A DNA stretch of 28,653 bases. Origin: Silene noctiflora. Lineage: Eukaryota > Streptophyta > Magnoliopsida > Caryophyllales > Caryophyllaceae. Numbering within the stretch: position 1 is the first letter of the stretch; each line of letters opens with the position of its first letter. Position numbers and translations under genes: made by a program. The stretch lies in contig VHZZ01003284.1 in assembly GCA_009801015.1 (NCBI GenBank), forward strand, positions 2,084-30,736, in the 5' to 3' direction. The notes under the pieces are model-generated. The model worked only from the letters and a program-made list of their open reading frames with translations. It ran no database searches and was not told the origin of the DNA. Below are positions 19,601 to 27,259 of the stretch, one piece after another.

Positions 19601-22600
19601 TGCTTCCAGAAACTGAATCTCAAGCGGTGTTGGAAGAAGAAGAAGGTAGTGATGAAGAGGTACATGTTGTTGAGCCCTATAGTGACGAGGAGAAGGAGGT
19701 ACTAGTGATTCAAAGTCTCCACACCGAGGCTGCTCACGTTGAGGAGGAGCAAAGGGAGCAATTGTTTAATTCTCGTTGCAAGGTAAACAATCAACTATGC
19801 AATGTTATTATCAATGGTGGTTCATTTACCAATGTCGTATCTAAAGTATTGGTTGATAATCTGAAATCGCCAACGAAAAATCACCCTAAACCATATAAGT
19901 TGCATTGGCTTGATGGTAATAACAATATTTCAATTAAGAAACAAGCCTTAGTTTCTTTGCAATTAGGTCTGTATGAAGACGATATATTATGTGATGAAAT
20001 CTCGATGAATGCTTGTCATATTTTGTTGGGAAGGTCGTGGCAATTTGACCGTAGGGTTAGGCACGATGGCAGGAGTAATGTTTATGTTGTGTCCAAGGTT
20101 AAAGCTAAGTATCATCTCAAACCTTTGTCACCTAGTAAACGAACTAAACCAGCTGCAAAAGAGAGTTTGTTTTTAGAAGCAAGTGAAGTAAAAGAGGTCC
20201 TCACTCAAGGAAAACAAGCTTATGTGCTGGTTGTCCACGACTTGGAATCCATTGGTGAGAGTAACCGCCAAGAAGTGCATGGGTTACTTGATGAGTTCAT
20301 AGATGTGTTTCTCGAGGAGTTACCATATGGGTTACCTCCTTTGCAGGGAATTGAACATCGCATTGACTTAATTCTCAGAGCTGCATTACCTAACAAACCA
20401 GCTTATTGGTGTAATCCCGAGGAAGCTAAAGAGTTATAGAGGCAAGTACAGGAACTAATTGATCGAGGGTATGTACAAGAAAGCTTGAGTCCGTGTGCAG
20501 TACCAGCGTTATTAGTNCCGAAAAAGGAGGGAACTTGGCGAATGTGTATTGACAGTAGAGCGGTGAACAACATTACAATCAAATACCGCTTTCNTATGCC
20601 AAGACTTGATGANATGTTGGACGAACTTTCTGGTTCGTGTGTNTTCTCTAAACTTGATTTACGGAGTGGTTATCATCANATGAGGATTCGAGAGGGAGAT
20701 GAGTGGAANANGNCATTCAAAACNAAACANGGGTTNTATGAATGGCTNGTGATGCCNTTTGGTCTATGTAACGCTCCTAGCTCATTTATGAGGCTTATGA
20801 ATGAAGTGTTAAGGCCTTTCCTTAACAAGTTCGTGGTTGTATATCTCGATGATATTTTGATTTATAGCAATAATGGAGAAGAGCACAAGAAACATCTAAG
20901 ATTTGTGTTCGAAATTATGCGAAAACAGAANNTNTNNGGNAAGCTNGANAAGTGNANGTTTATGGTGCCGAGTGTGGTGTTTCTTGGTTACATTGTGGGT
21001 AAANATGGCGTGAGTATGGACCCATCTAAGGTCGAAGCAATCCAGGCCTGGCCGGTTCCAAAATTGAATACAGAAGTGCGGAGTTTCCATGGGTTAGCAT
21101 CGTTCTATAGGCGATTCATTCAAGGATTTAGTTCGATCATGGCTCCAAGTACAGAGCTGACCAAGAAAGGGGAATTCGTGTGGACTACTAGCGCCCAACA
21201 AGCATTTGAAGAAGTAAAGGGTAAGTTGTGTTTCAGACCTGTTTTAGCACTTCCTGATTTCNACAAGTTGTTTGAGGTCGAATGTGATGCGATTGGTGTT
21301 GAAATTGGTGTCGTGTTGGTGCAAGAGAAGCGACCTATTTCTTATTTCATTGAGAAGCTAGGTGGAGCAAGGCTGAATTATTCAACTTACGACAAATAAT
21401 TCTATGCCATTGTGAGAGCATTAGACCATTGGAGTCATTATTTGAGACCAAAACCGTTTGTGTTACATTCTGATCACGAGGCTCTTAAGCTTATACATGG
21501 GCAGCAAAAGTCGAATCCAAGGCATACTAAATGGGTTGAGTTTCTGCAATCTTTTACTTTCTCATCAAAGTATAAGACGGGAAGTTCAAATATTGTAGCT
21601 GATGCGCTTTCGAGGAAGCATTGTTTGTTGGTGGAGCTCGATGCAAGACTATTAGGATTCGAGCAGATTAAGGAGTTGTATAAGGCTGATCCATCGTTTT
21701 CTAAGGAGTTGATTAAGCCTACTGGAGCTTATACATTGCAAGATGGGTTTTTATTCAAGGGAAATCGACTTTGCATTCCACAAAGTTCAATTCAGGAGTT
21801 ACTTATTCGAGAAGCTCATAGAGGAGCAATAGCTGGTCACTTCGGTTCTAATAAGACTTACGANTTCGAGGAAGCATTGTTTGTTGGTGGAGCTCGATGC
21901 AAGACTATTAGGATTCGAGCAGATTAAGGAGTTGTATAAGGCTGATCCATCGTTTTCTAAGGAGTTGATTAAGCCTACTGGAGCTTATACATTGCAAGAT
22001 GGGTTTTTATTCAAGGGAAATCGACTTTGCATTCCACAAAGTTCAATTCAGGAGTTACTTATTCGAGAAGCTCATAGAGGAGCAATAGCTGGTCACTTCG
22101 GTTCTAATAAGACTTACGACATTGTAAGTGAACACTTTTATTGGCCAAAGATGATCAAAGATGTGCAAGACATAGTGACAAAGTGCGTTGTGTGACAAAA
22201 GGCGAAGAGTTCGTTCAATAAGGGGTTATACACGCCCTTATCTATAGAATCAATTAGTTTTTCATTGTTTTACTTGTATATAATAACTAATTTAGGAAAA
22301 AAAACTTCAAAATATAAAAATGTTGTTTTAGACGCGCGTAAATATTCACGTCAAAAAAAATTTTAGTACCCCCCTAACACTAAATTCCTGGGTCCGCCAC
22401 TGAAATCGAGCATTTAGCTGAGATTTATTGTCCAAAATAATTCACTTTTAAACATAAATTCGACGCATTTTCAACAATGTATATTAATATTGAATATTTA
22501 CATAACTAGGTTATTTTACACGCCTTACTTAAGAGTTTACAAACCTAGTATAGGAATATAACAAACTTAATTCAATTCAACCAAAGAGTAGAGGGTCTTA

Positions 22601-24893
22601 GAATGGTTGGTCAATCTCAACCTTCTAACTTTAAAGTTTTCAATAATTTTATTATACAATATTCAACCCTGATATTGATGTGTCCGAGTTTTGTGTTGAT
22701 TATCCCTCTTCCTTTCATACATTTTGATCGCACATTGCGTGTTTAAAGTTGTTTTGCTTGTTGCGGGTTTTTTTTAGGCCAATAAGGGAAGACGACATAC
22801 GCATATGAGAATATGAGCTAGGAGACATGGAAGACAAGGAAAGGAAACCCAGGAGGGGTCTCAACCTACATACTGGCGGCCTAGGGACCCTTATAACACC
22901 ATTTTAAAGACAAACTTACAACGGGATGCGATCCTGTAGGGGGACCGATGGCATGTCCATCGGCTGGGATACCCTATAAGAAATTTTGGTCAATAACTTG
23001 GAGAGGTTGTGAGCTTGTTGGGTGACTGGCCTCCTGTTAACCAGCTGGAAGCCCCTAATACGTCTTTTACCTCTTTCTTGTGTGAAGACTTCCTCCTATA
23101 TGTAATCGACTATAAATACATTGTTTTAGAGAAACCCTCTATCGAAAAAACTATCTCTAATTAGTCTTAATTAATCTTAATCAAGTTTTAATCTTTCCTT
23201 ATTTTTAGCTTAGTTCCTTTATAAGTTAGCTTATATCTCTCTCTATTTAGTAGTGGGTACTTGTTAATTTTGGGTTGTGTGAAATTTTGAAGACATTCAT
23301 CTTCTATTCATTCCAAGTTTCCATTTTTCTTCATGTTGGTATAATATTCTACTCTCTTCTTTGTTTAATCTTGTTTTGAATTTATTTCTCTTATAATTAG
23401 TTGAATGTCTTTTAGAAATCATGTTATTTTTGTCTTTGAATTGAACCTACATCTATTTGCTTTGATAATCACAAGTATGTGTGAGTAAGTTGGATGGTTT
23501 GAGTTGGATGGGTTTAGCGGATCCCGTGTGGTTAAGTTGGATGGTTTGAGTTGAGATTATTGGGATTTAGTTTGGTAAAGTTGTCTCTAAAGTTCATGAG
23601 CGCTAAGTGTTTGTTCAGATGTCTAAATGAAAGTTTGGGATTTTCTCTATGTTGTTTGGTTGGTCTAGAAGTGAATGCTTAGGCTACCCTTGGAAATTCG
23701 TGACTTTGGTGGGATTAGGGTTACTAGAACGATAGTTTACTAGCATCGACCTAACGGAGATCTTGAGCGATAGGCAAAGATCGGACTTAGACAATTTGAT
23801 CGAACAATCTATTCCTTGTTTCTTAACTCGTTTCTTCCTCCTTCACTTGGGTGAACCCGATAATCCTAGAGGTTCCCATCATTGATTAAAATCATCACTT
23901 TAGTTGCATTTAATTAATTATCATCTTAGCTTACTCTACATTTAGCATTTAGTTTATAGCATAGTTTAACAATCAATCAAAACTATTAACTTTATTAAAC
24001 AAGGACTTGAACAACCTAAGCATTAACCTCCACCATCCTTGCATTCGACCTCGATTACTAGCACATTTAGTTGAGATATAAATTATTTTTTATTATAGGG
24101 GAGTGAGACTTAAACCTATAATTTTTTCGTCCAAATTCACCAATGGTAATAGCTAATTATGGAGTACATATATAAAAAACGTACCTGAAGTTTGTGATTC
24201 TTGAGCAAAGGATGATCGAAAGCCCGTTGCTTATAAATATCAATGCAATCAATTATAGCACCATTTTTCTACAAAAAACAAAAAAAAGGAAAACATAGTG
24301 ACAAGTTCATAAAATGACATGAGTTTAATATAATGCACAAAAAAAAAAAAAAAAAAAAAAAATTCTCCAAAAAAAAAAAAAAAAAATTTTTTTAAAAAAA
24401 AGGTCATATGCACATCATGTCAGCATGCATGGATAATACATGAAAGCTTATTTATGTTCTAGAACAAATTGAAAAGGCATCAACAATAAAATGAAAAAGT
24501 TTGAGGCATTTATATCCTTCGTCTGCGAGGTGCGTTAAAAATCATTGGCTTACACTCTCCTCCTTCATCCGAAATGATGTTTTAGGTTTGTCCTACTTAA
24601 GCCTCTAGGGGATCAACCTATTTTACTTTATCTATAAAAAATAAAATAAAATGAAAAAGCTATTGGCTTAACAGTATATGTAAACTCTTTTGTAACTAGG
24701 TTTTAATAATAATATAAAAAGGAAAAAAAATTACTATGAAGCTCCTAATTGGTGGCTTGTTCAAGCTATTAAGCTGCTCTTTGAGGTCTCCATCTTTCTC
24801 TTGGGATCTTAACTCTGTTTTACGTCCATAAACTCCCTGTCTTACCATACTAATCAGAATGATAATATGAACTATTTTTACTAGAAACTCCAT
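7223..24893 (-). CDS. Neprosin-domain (DUF239) secreted protein, 7 exons, 404 aa
   Basis: Exons: 24893-24735, 24268-24185, 15675-15460, 14807-14637, 14418-14365, 14232-14092 and 7612-7223. All six introns are GT...AG and phase 0, and the joined frame has no stop before TAG at 7223-7225. Residues 1-23 form a signal peptide. Residues 40-110 or so carry the activation-peptide motifs [23 protein letters not shown] and [15 protein letters not shown] follows, then the catalytic domain from about residue 153 with [28 protein letters not shown] and TPMGSGTF. Neprosin is a glutamic prolyl endopeptidase first studied in Nepenthes; its family is large in plants and mostly uncharacterised. The length matches the family (about 400 aa). 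Oddities: the site where I expect the second catalytic Glu (GGE) reads GGK at residue 319, and the usual late CYD-type Cys and final Cys are absent. A sequon, NLT, occurs at residue 179. Secretion to apoplast or vacuole is inferred. Confidence 0.9.
7763..8490. mobile_element. Non-autonomous CACTA (En/Spm-type) element
   Basis: The left end CACTAGAATAATTCTCGTG (7763) pairs with the right end, which reads CACTACAAGAATTACGTG on the minus strand and ends at 8490. A perfect 3-bp duplication TAC flanks it (7760-7762 and 8491-8493), as CACTA elements make. The interior holds more than a dozen copies of GGCGACTG/AGTCGCC-type units in both orientations, like the subterminal transposase-binding repeats of this superfamily. 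There is no transposase. It lies in the last intron of the neprosin gene. Confidence 0.9.
8700..8716. repeat. Left 17-bp target-site duplication of the LINE
   Basis: CCTAAAATGACAAATTC here is identical to 12463-12479. It is immediately followed by a run of eight T, which is the LINE's poly(A) tail seen on the opposite strand. Confidence 0.9.
9124..12456 (-). pseudogene. LINE ORF2 (endonuclease/RT/zf-RVT), inactive
   Basis: Fragments in order: 12271-12456 ([25 protein letters not shown], end of the endonuclease); 11831-12154 (linker); 11400-11579 ([25 protein letters not shown], start of RT); 10541-10838 ([12 protein letters not shown]); 10104-10367 (RT palm, reading [12 protein letters not shown] where the family has F/Y-x-D-D); 9756-10094 (FRYLGVPI and [10 protein letters not shown]); 9124-9450 ([12 protein letters not shown] and [18 protein letters not shown], the zinc-binding RT-associated domain). 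Several stops and shifts separate the fragments, the first catalytic Asp of the DD pair is Gly, and a hAT MITE splits the RT. It cannot encode an active enzyme. Confidence 0.9.
10847..11391. mobile_element. hAT-type MITE nested in the LINE
   Basis: The 15-bp ends TAGGGGTGAGCAAAA and TTTTGCTCACCCCTA are perfect inverted repeats. The flanking 8-mers GAGTTGAC (10839-10846) and CTGTTGAC (11392-11399) match at six positions, consistent with the 8-bp duplication of hAT elements. Removing the element brings the LINE RT back into contact on both sides, which confirms the boundaries. The interior is full of ACCGTAT(A/C)(T/C)ACGGT-type palindromes in inverted order. There is no transposase. Confidence 0.9.
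12463..12479. repeat. Right 17-bp target-site duplication of the LINE
   Basis: This is identical to 8700-8716. It marks the 5' (truncated) end of the LINE; the neighbouring bases differ on both outer sides, so the duplication is exactly 17 bp. Confidence 0.9.
12480..13014. other. AT-rich intron sequence
   Basis: This is intronic sequence of the neprosin gene with no open frame or recognised repeat. The only compositional feature is a pyrimidine-rich stretch near 12870-12920. Confidence 0.5.
13015..13468 (+). pseudogene. RNase H-like (RVT_3-type) retroelement fragment
   Basis: The open frame has no start codon at its left end: INVDPG...[17 protein letters not shown], then [29 protein letters not shown] and RVAHELVH, ending in a stop after GDLI. 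These match the plant RNase H-like domain found at the C-terminus of many L1-type ORF2 proteins and as free-standing genes, with Asp, Glu, Asp and a late His in the expected order. The frame is uninterrupted over about 150 codons although it sits in an intron and is antisense to the host gene. It is more likely the 3' piece of a LINE than a gene; no target duplication or clear poly(A) tail was found. Confidence 0.7.
13469..14080. other. AT-rich intron sequence
   Basis: Intronic sequence next to exon 6. I see no gene. It has A/T runs and no convincing terminal inverted repeats. Confidence 0.5.
14092..14232 (-). CDS. Neprosin exon 6: cysteine motif
   Basis: These 47 codons run between AACTTCAG|GTAGAT and TTCAAG|GTAATT. 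They include [15 protein letters not shown], the GCYN-x-x-C motif that forms a short disulfide loop in neprosin, and continue through [22 protein letters not shown]. The next intron is 6.5 kb and holds CACTA, LINE and hAT insertions. Confidence 0.9.
14365..14418 (-). CDS. Neprosin exon 5: short 18-codon exon
   Basis: The exon is 54 bp, between TTTTTCAG|ATCAAT and TGGACG|GTAAGA. It encodes [18 protein letters not shown], the V/I-x-P-x-LYGD...T segment that always follows the GW motif in this family. Its neighbours are introns of 218 and 132 bp. Confidence 0.9.
14529..14553. repeat. Alternating purine-pyrimidine tract
   Basis: The run ATATATGTGTGTGTGCGCGC alternates AT, GT and GC dinucleotides in sequence within intron 4, between the CDS segments at 14418 and 14637. 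Such tracts can adopt left-handed DNA, but nothing here shows that it does. Confidence 0.7.
14637..14807 (-). CDS. Neprosin exon 4: start of catalytic domain
   Basis: These 57 codons run between CGGACAG|TATGCA and GGATGGACT|GTGAGT. The product opens with [10 protein letters not shown], carries the N-glycosylation sequon NLT, then [11 protein letters not shown] and NGIEYGW. The Glu of IEYGW (residue 206 of the whole protein) is at the position I associate with the first catalytic Glu of neprosin. Confidence 0.9.
15460..15675 (-). CDS. Neprosin exon 3: end of activation peptide and linker
   Basis: This exon has 72 codons. It begins MRPSS right after acceptor GAATAG, so joining to exon 2 gives the family motif NHKLQMRPS. 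It also has [20 protein letters not shown], the conserved CP-GT-P-R segment, and ends at CAT|GTAAGT. The Met at its start is internal to the protein, not a translation start. The 8.5-kb intron upstream separates it from exon 2. Confidence 0.9.
15826..16030 (+). repeat. (GGT/AGT)n imperfect trinucleotide microsatellite
   Basis: About 200 bases of GTGGTA, GGTGGT and GTAGTA units, with rare interruptions. It lies about 150 bases upstream of neprosin exon 3, inside intron 2. On the gene's sense strand the run reads CCA/CTA, a polypyrimidine-rich context broken by A. The poly-Val and poly-Thr open frames across it are artefacts of the repeat. Confidence 0.95.
16150..17900 (+). pseudogene. Decayed L1-type LINE (ORF1 and RT remnants)
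   Basis: Around 16540-16680, the frames [21 protein letters not shown] and RPKVQQLE resemble the plant LINE/gag-like DUF4283 region. Around 17220-17480, [14 protein letters not shown] and a segment ending [10 protein letters not shown] match L1 RT. At 17601-17800, [31 protein letters not shown] and [13 protein letters not shown] are the RT palm, where Asp in the usual KAYDSV pattern is now Tyr and the QGDPLS Gly is Val. Many stops and shifts occur, and the endonuclease between ORF1 and RT is missing. It is antisense to the neprosin gene in intron 2. Confidence 0.75.
17981..18550 (+). mobile_element. Candidate 5' LTR of a Ty3/gypsy element
   Basis: It precedes the gag remnant. A TATA box (TATAAATA, 18230-18237) is followed by a U5-like stretch with three CTTGCGAG units. 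The probable end is ...CTACATCA at 18550, because the next bases ATTACCAGAGCAAGGTTTT resemble a degenerate tRNA-Met primer-binding site and its usual leader. The left edge (TGTATGATACACAG) is a guess; no second LTR is present to compare with. Confidence 0.5.
18616..19559 (+). pseudogene. Gypsy gag remnant
   Basis: The ATG at 18616 opens [15 protein letters not shown], but a stop follows after about 47 codons. The frame continues through [19 protein letters not shown] and [16 protein letters not shown], typical of retrotransposon gag, and then shifts into 19053-19286 ([20 protein letters not shown]). Near 19504 a zinc knuckle reads [14 protein letters not shown], with Trp in place of the second Cys. 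At least one stop and two frameshifts make it inactive. Confidence 0.85.
19576..22240 (+). pseudogene. Gypsy pol remnant (protease, RT, RNase H, truncated integrase)
   Basis: 19576-20439 holds an aspartic protease region ([13 protein letters not shown], with Asn where the catalytic Asp is expected) and the start of RT. 20485-21399 is RT with [16 protein letters not shown] and [12 protein letters not shown]. 21412-21660 is RNase H ([18 protein letters not shown]). The integrase zinc-binding region begins ([10 protein letters not shown]...HFYWPKM...KC) but ends in a stop at about 22194, and the match stops near 22240. Core integrase, any chromodomain and the 3' LTR are missing. Stops separate protease/RT and RT/RNase H. 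About 25 Ns fall in 20518-21864. The motif style suggests a chromovirus-type element, but that is tentative. It is antisense to the neprosin gene. Confidence 0.9.
21609..22120 (+). repeat. 256-bp exact tandem duplication inside pol
   Basis: 21609-21864 and 21865-22120 are the same by eye, starting TTCGAGGAAGCATTG and ending ACTTACGA. The last base of the first copy is N. Because 256 is not a multiple of three, the duplication shifts the frame, so the same peptide is read in two frames. An assembly or gap-fill error is as likely as a true duplication. Confidence 0.85.
22241..22402 (-). mobile_element. Fragment of a transposon end (CAGTGGCGGACCCAGG...)
   Basis: On the minus strand this begins CAGTGGCGGACCCAGGAA at 22402 and runs into GTTAGGGGGGTACT. 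The start CAGTGGCGGA-C-CAGGA is a common terminus of plant repeat elements, often hAT-like. No matching second end or target duplication was found, so only one end may survive where it meets the truncated gypsy pol. Confidence 0.35.
22686..24130 (+). mobile_element. LTR-like remnant in intron 2
   Basis: There is no coding frame over about 1.4 kb. A TATA box at 23111-23118 (GACTATAAATACATTG context) is followed by a T-rich transcribed-leader-like stretch and, near 24035-24055, by CTTGCATTCGACCTCGATTACTAG. This resembles the 3' part of long plant LTRs, where a GTGGTTCGACC-type phrase is common. Repeats of GAGTTGGATGG occur near 23490-23550. I could not fix either end or find a target duplication, so the boundaries are approximate. 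Confidence 0.4.
24185..24268 (-). CDS. Neprosin exon 2: activation peptide core
   Basis: These 28 codons are flanked by TGTAG|AAAAAT (acceptor) and CAG|GTACGT (donor). The product contains [19 protein letters not shown], the most conserved stretch of the activation peptide in this family. The exon is too short to stand out as an open reading frame; the protein match and the clean splice sites support it. Confidence 0.9.
24338..24402. repeat. Poly(A) tracts
   Basis: Runs of about 20 and 18 A separated by TTCTCC occur in intron 1, about 70 bases downstream of the acceptor-side edge of exon 2 on plus coordinates. They are simple sequence. Confidence 0.85.
24735..24893 (-). CDS. Neprosin exon 1: signal peptide and start of activation peptide
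   Basis: The ATG at 24893 opens 53 codons. The first 23 residues, with the hydrophobic core [11 protein letters not shown], form a typical signal peptide ending near VYG. The mature part continues with [15 protein letters not shown], matching the LNKP motif at the start of the neprosin activation peptide. The exon ends at a donor read as ATA|GTAATT. The intron to exon 2 is 466 bp and AT-rich, with poly(A) runs. Confidence 0.85.
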
Positions 24894-25043
24894 GTTTCCA
24901 AGTAAGATAATTATCTTTGCTTGAATTATTATATCTCAAGAGCACAATGGTTATGTGTGTATACAAATGTGATTTTTTCTAACCTCGGATGACTAAACAT
25001 GTGAGAAAAAAAAAAGAAAAAAAAAAAAAAACAGAATTGGAAA

Positions 25044-25052
25044 TATATATAT
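25044..25052 (-). promoter_or_regulatory. Possible TATA box of the neprosin gene
   Basis: TATATATA on the minus strand lies about 150 bases upstream of the ATG at 24893, a normal TATA-to-ATG distance for a plant gene. The region is AT-rich and holds other AT runs (25173-25201), so this is only a candidate. Confidence 0.25.
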
Positions 25053-25151
25053 CAGAATCCATCTTTTCCATAAAAACCAAATACATTTCCAATTTTCCAT
25101 AATCCATAAATAATCTTAATATCCTCCTTTCCACATAATCAAATAAACCCT

Positions 25152-25152
25152 C

Positions 25153-25202
<50 letters not shown>
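25152..25202. repeat. (CT)n(AT)n compound microsatellite
   Basis: About eleven CT units are followed by about twelve AT units. It lies roughly 260-310 bases upstream of the neprosin ATG. CT/GA repeats near plant start sites can act in promoters, but nothing specific can be shown here. Confidence 0.9.
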
Positions 25203-25206
<4 letters not shown>

Positions 25207-25215
25207 TCATGAAAA

Positions 25216-25722
25216 TAGTGATTAACCTTCTTTACTTTGACCAATTGTGAAATTAGGCATTTAGGCGAATTAGGCCCCATAAGTTTGACCAAAAGTAAAA
25301 TTTAACCCAAATCACAATATTCCCAATAAAAAATTCATTTTGTATTCATCAGCACAATTTGTTAACACATTATAACGTTTATTATAAATTTACAAAAAAA
25401 TTATGCGCTTCATCATGAATTATATAAAATTGGATTTTATTTATAAAGTATTCTCACATGTATATAGATTGTATTAAAATTGGAACAAACTAATAAATAT
25501 GTTCTAAAATTATGTTAATAAATTAGTTACAAATTTTTAAAAAAGTAGTAATTTTTTAGTTTATGATGAACTTAGATATATAATTATTAATTTATATAAT
25601 TTAGGTCGAAAATGAAAATTGGATTTGATTTCACTTTTGGTCGGACTTATGGGGCATAATTACTACAATTGTAAATGAGAAGTAAGCTCATAATTGGCCA
25701 ATGTTAAGAGGCTCAATTACTA
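25216..25722. mobile_element. Inverted-repeat MITE (about 507 bp), unclassified
   Basis: Long imperfect terminal inverted repeats occur. The left TAGTGATTAACCTTCTTTA...GGCCCCATAAGTTTGACC pairs with the right end, whose reverse complement reads TAGTAATTGAGCCTCTTAA...GCCCCATAAGTCCGACC, and the match runs about 100 bases on each side. The centre is AT-rich and non-coding. TA at both outer edges could be a 2-bp duplication, but I could not settle it. It lies about 320 bases upstream of the neprosin ATG. Confidence 0.7.
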
Positions 25723-25859
25723 CTTCTGCGAAATTCGAATGAACGTAGAAGAAAAAACGGATCCTACAACCACATTTCGTTCATTCTCCAACAACCATAA
25801 TTATCCCTACCACAACCCATGTTATCGTCATCTTACCCTTGACTGCGATCCAAAGTAAC

Positions 25860-26340
25860 ACCCCTTTGAAATGTTGTGGATTTTAGCTTTAAAGATTAAC
25901 CAAAATTAATTTATTTGGTGAAAACGGATTAATATTAAAGAATAAATGTATTACATCTGAAGGTGATGTATAGAATCAAGGAGCTTCAATCTAGACGTAC
26001 TAGTGTAATACTTCACTAAATTGAAGACGATATTCGGGTGGGGTACTCATATAAAAACATGTGAAAAGTCTAGCAATGTATTAACAAAAAAGAATTAGAT
26101 AAACCGGTTTAGTAAAATTTTCATACCTTATGAATGTCTGATTGACCGAGTAAAGTGCGTAGTAGCACATTGTGTGCAATTGATCAAACCACTTTAACGA
26201 ATTACCTATCTATAGTTCAGATTTCCAACCAGAACCATCTATTTGTCAATTCAATGAATATATGGCCAGCTTAAAAATTAGACATTAAGAATTTTGCAAG
26301 AGCCTTTCACTTAAAATGCAACTCTTTAAACTGTCATATA
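25860..26340. other. Upstream flank, nothing recognised
   Basis: AT-rich sequence between two MITEs with no open frame of note and no recognised repeat. Confidence 0.5.
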
Positions 26341-26385
26341 TGCGAAAAAAAAAAAAAAAAAATAGAGGCTTGAACTATAGTACTA

Positions 26386-26597
26386 TACTCCCTCCACATT
26401 TAAATGATGTTCCACATTGCTAATGCAAAAAACCGACAAGTAAATTAATATGTTAAGGAAAATTAAGTACATGAAGAAAGTGCGGTCTGAACTATGAAGT
26501 CCTAGGAACCAGAACTTAGGAAAAAATAGATGAATATCATTCATTTGGTATTTTCCATTTGAAAAATGTACATCATCATATAAAAATAGAGCGAGTA
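26386..26597. mobile_element. Stowaway-type MITE
   Basis: The left end TACTCCCTCCACATTTAAATG pairs with the right end, whose reverse complement is TACTCGCTCTATTTTTATATG. CTCCCTCC next to a TA is the classic Stowaway (Tc1/mariner) terminus, with TA as the duplicated target. Its 212 bp is a normal size. No transposase. Confidence 0.75.
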
Positions 26598-27170
26598 CAT
26601 TGTAATAGAAACAAGTATGAAAATTGATGTTCCATGAAAAAATGTGCTCTAACATTTTCCTCAAATATAACAGAACTAACTTAGAATCGATTTTTAGAGT
26701 TAGTCATTTTAATTGAGAAGTTATGGAACGAGGTTACCTTGATGTCATCCAGTTACTTCAGAGTATATTTCTTTAGTAATTTTGTAGAAGTTGGTTAAAA
26801 TGGATAAAGGATTCAAACTCTCTAGAGTAGTCTATCTCGTTTTAAACTTGAATGATTGCCAAGACAACTTGAGCTTCATCTTGAGATGGTCTCAAGATTA
26901 AAGTTGATAAGTTCGCACATGAACTTGGTTGCTTTCTAATGGAGCTTCGAGAATGTACCTTATCCTTCACGATGTCTGAAATCAACTACAAAACACTAAA
27001 ATGGCAAGATAAGAGGGTTAGTTTCATGTCTACCCATTATTTACAGTATTATCGCAATAAAAACCAAGTATCTGCGGTTCTTTGGCATCCTCATATCTCA
27101 ATAGTCTGCAACAAAACATTCTTTATTTAAGGAAGTATAAAAGCAAACACAATGTATCACCATACAACAA

Positions 27171-27240
27171 AGCATACATCAACATTCTTGGTAGATAACA
27201 ATGACAACAAAGTATGTTGATGTATGCTATGTTGTCATTG
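27171..27240. repeat. Two interleaved inverted repeats (A-B-A'-B')
   Basis: A is AGCATACATCAACAT (27171-27185) and its exact reverse complement is at 27214-27228. B is CAATGACAACA (27199-27209) and its exact reverse complement is at 27230-27240. The arms alternate, so a transcript could in principle form a pseudoknot, and only one hairpin can form in a simple fold. Confidence 0.85.
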
Positions 27241-27259
27241 CTACTAGTCTACTACATAC

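Noticed and set aside
22200..24180. 3' LTR of the gypsy element
   Set aside because: No segment here matches the candidate 5' LTR at 17981-18550; the element is truncated in integrase.
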